In this document: in pieces, positions 6,506 to 7,308 of the stretch | Layout: each line of letters starts with the position of its first letter | How positions within the stretch are numbered: the stretch's first letter is position 1 | Origin: an uncultured Duganella sp. | Lineage (GTDB): Bacteria; Pseudomonadota; Gammaproteobacteria; Burkholderiales; Burkholderiaceae | Reading direction: 5' to 3' | DNA length: 7,308 nt | Assembly (NCBI GenBank): GCA_946482335.1 | Contig: CAMLRG010000243.1 | Span: 1-7,308, forward strand | Position numbers and translations under genes: made by a program | Notes under the pieces: generated by a model | What the model was told of the DNA's origin: nothing | The model's input: only the letters and a program-made list of their open reading frames with translations | The model's database searches: none

Positions 6506-7308
6506 TTACATCATGCCGTCCATGCCACCCATGCCGCCCATGCCACCCATACCGCCCATGCCGCCGGCTGGCTTGTCTTCTACGACTTCGGCAACCATGC
6601 AGTCGGTGGTCAGCATCAGGCCGGCGATCGACGCGGCATTCTGCAGCGCGGAGCGGGTCACTTTGGCTGGGTCCAGCACGCCCATTTCAACCATGTCGCC
6701 ATAGGTGCCGTTGGAGGCGTTGTAACCGTAGTTGCCGGTACCTGCCAGCACTGCGTTCACCACCACCGAAGCTTCTTCGCCGGCGTTGGTGACGATCATG
6801 CGCAGTGGCTCTTCCATTGCGCGCAGCACGATCTTGATGCCGGCTTCCTGGTCGGGGTTGTCGCCTTTCACGGACAGGGCAGCGCGGGCGCGCAGCAGGG
6901 CTACGCCGCCGCCTGGCACAATGCCTTCTTCCACAGCTGCGCGGGTCGCGTGCAGTGCGTCTTCAACGCGTGCCTTCTTCTCTTTCATTTCGACTTCGGT
7001 GGCTGCGCCAACCTTGATCACGGCAACGCCGCCGGCCAGCTTGGCCACGCGCTCTTGCAGTTTTTCGCGGTCGTAGTCGGAGGTCGCGGTTTCGATCTGG
7101 GTGCGGATCTGGCCCACACGGCCTTCGATTGCGGAAGCTTCGCCTGCGCCGTCGATGACGATGGTGTTTTCCTTGCCCACTTCGATACGCTTGGCTTGGC
7201 CCAGTTCCGCCAGGGTGGCTTTTTCCAGGGTCAGGCCGACTTCTTCAGCAACAACCTGGCCGCCGGTCAGGATGGCGATGTCTTCCAGCATGGCCTTGCG
7301 GCGGTCGC
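6506..7308 (-). CDS. groEL: Chaperonin GroEL (Hsp60), 3' part, cut by the window edge
   Basis: About 266 C-terminal residues are present, and the reading frame runs off the window (GroEL is normally about 548 residues). The first visible residues are DRRKAM, so the visible part begins in the apical domain. It then runs through the intermediate and equatorial domains. Visible landmarks are the ATP-hydrolysis aspartate in [11 protein letters not shown] (E. coli D398), the nucleotide-loop GGG in PGGGVAL (E. coli 414-416) and the aspartate in [10 protein letters not shown] (E. coli D495). The protein ends in a Gly-Gly-Met tail. GroEL forms the double-ring ATP-driven folding chamber with GroES in the cytoplasm. 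groES would be expected upstream, outside the window. The ATG at 7291 is an internal methionine, not the start. The Gly-Gly-Met tail and intact motifs indicate a main functional copy. Confidence 0.98.
   Translation of the reverse strand, partial: DRRKAMLEDIAILTGGQVVAEEVGLTLEKATLAELGQAKRIEVGKENTIVIDGAGEASAIEGRVGQIRTQIETATSDYDREKLQERVAKLAGGVAVIKVGAATEVEMKEKKARVEDALHATRAAVEEGIVPGGGVALLRARAALSVKGDNPDQEAGIKIVLRAMEEPLRMIVTNAGEEASVVVNAVLAGTGNYGYNASNGTYGDMVEMGVLDPAKVTRSALQNAASIAGLMLTTDCMVAEVVEDKPAGGMGGMGGMGGMGGMDGMM
6521..6565 (-). repeat. Tandem 9-base repeat encoding the GroEL GGM tail
   Basis: Five imperfect copies of a 9-base unit read as Gly-Gly-Met on the minus strand, followed by Asp-Gly-Met-Met and the stop. 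Differences fall at third codon positions. This flexible tail is typical of GroEL and lies inside the folding cavity. Confidence 0.9.

Overview
The window is G+C-rich, with long spurious open frames opposite most genes, and reads as a normal chromosomal segment of a betaproteobacterium. The GroEL C-terminal half, the homospermidine synthase and the tightly packed operons fit Burkholderiales. Oxalobacteraceae (Massilia, Duganella or Janthinobacterium type) is my best guess from general resemblance, not from a database search. I see no insertion sequence, tRNA, rRNA, CRISPR array or phage gene.

Layout. (1) Positions 35-2762, minus strand: a two-gene operon of homospermidine synthase (hss, first) and a PuuB-like FAD-dependent amine oxidoreductase, separated by one base. 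(2) Positions 2763-2880: a divergent intergenic region with an A+T-rich island of nested palindromes, the best regulatory signal in the window. (3) Positions 2881-4643, plus strand: a PadR-family repressor with a histidine-rich N-terminus, then a 12-helix MFS exporter whose start overlaps the padR stop (TGATG). (4) Positions 4621-6333, minus strand: three genes with 3-base gaps, encoding a membrane-anchored protein of unknown function, a glutathione S-transferase-like protein and a conserved hypothetical protein. The last gene overlaps the end of the MFS gene tail to tail by 23 bases. (5) Positions 6423-7308: the 3' part of groEL on the minus strand, with a strong intrinsic terminator.

How the parts may work together. 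Hss makes homospermidine from putrescine, and the oxidoreductase next to it belongs to the family that oxidises gamma-glutamylputrescine, so the left operon is probably a polyamine unit. The PadR protein probably binds the palindromes between its gene and hss. It would then control itself and the MFS pump, and because the palindrome is symmetric with a possible promoter core on each strand, it may also control the polyamine operon. The His-rich N-terminus recalls the nickel-responsive PadR protein YqjI of Escherichia coli, so a metal signal is possible. The link between the two divergent units is inference. The groEL end and the three-gene operon appear to be unrelated neighbours.
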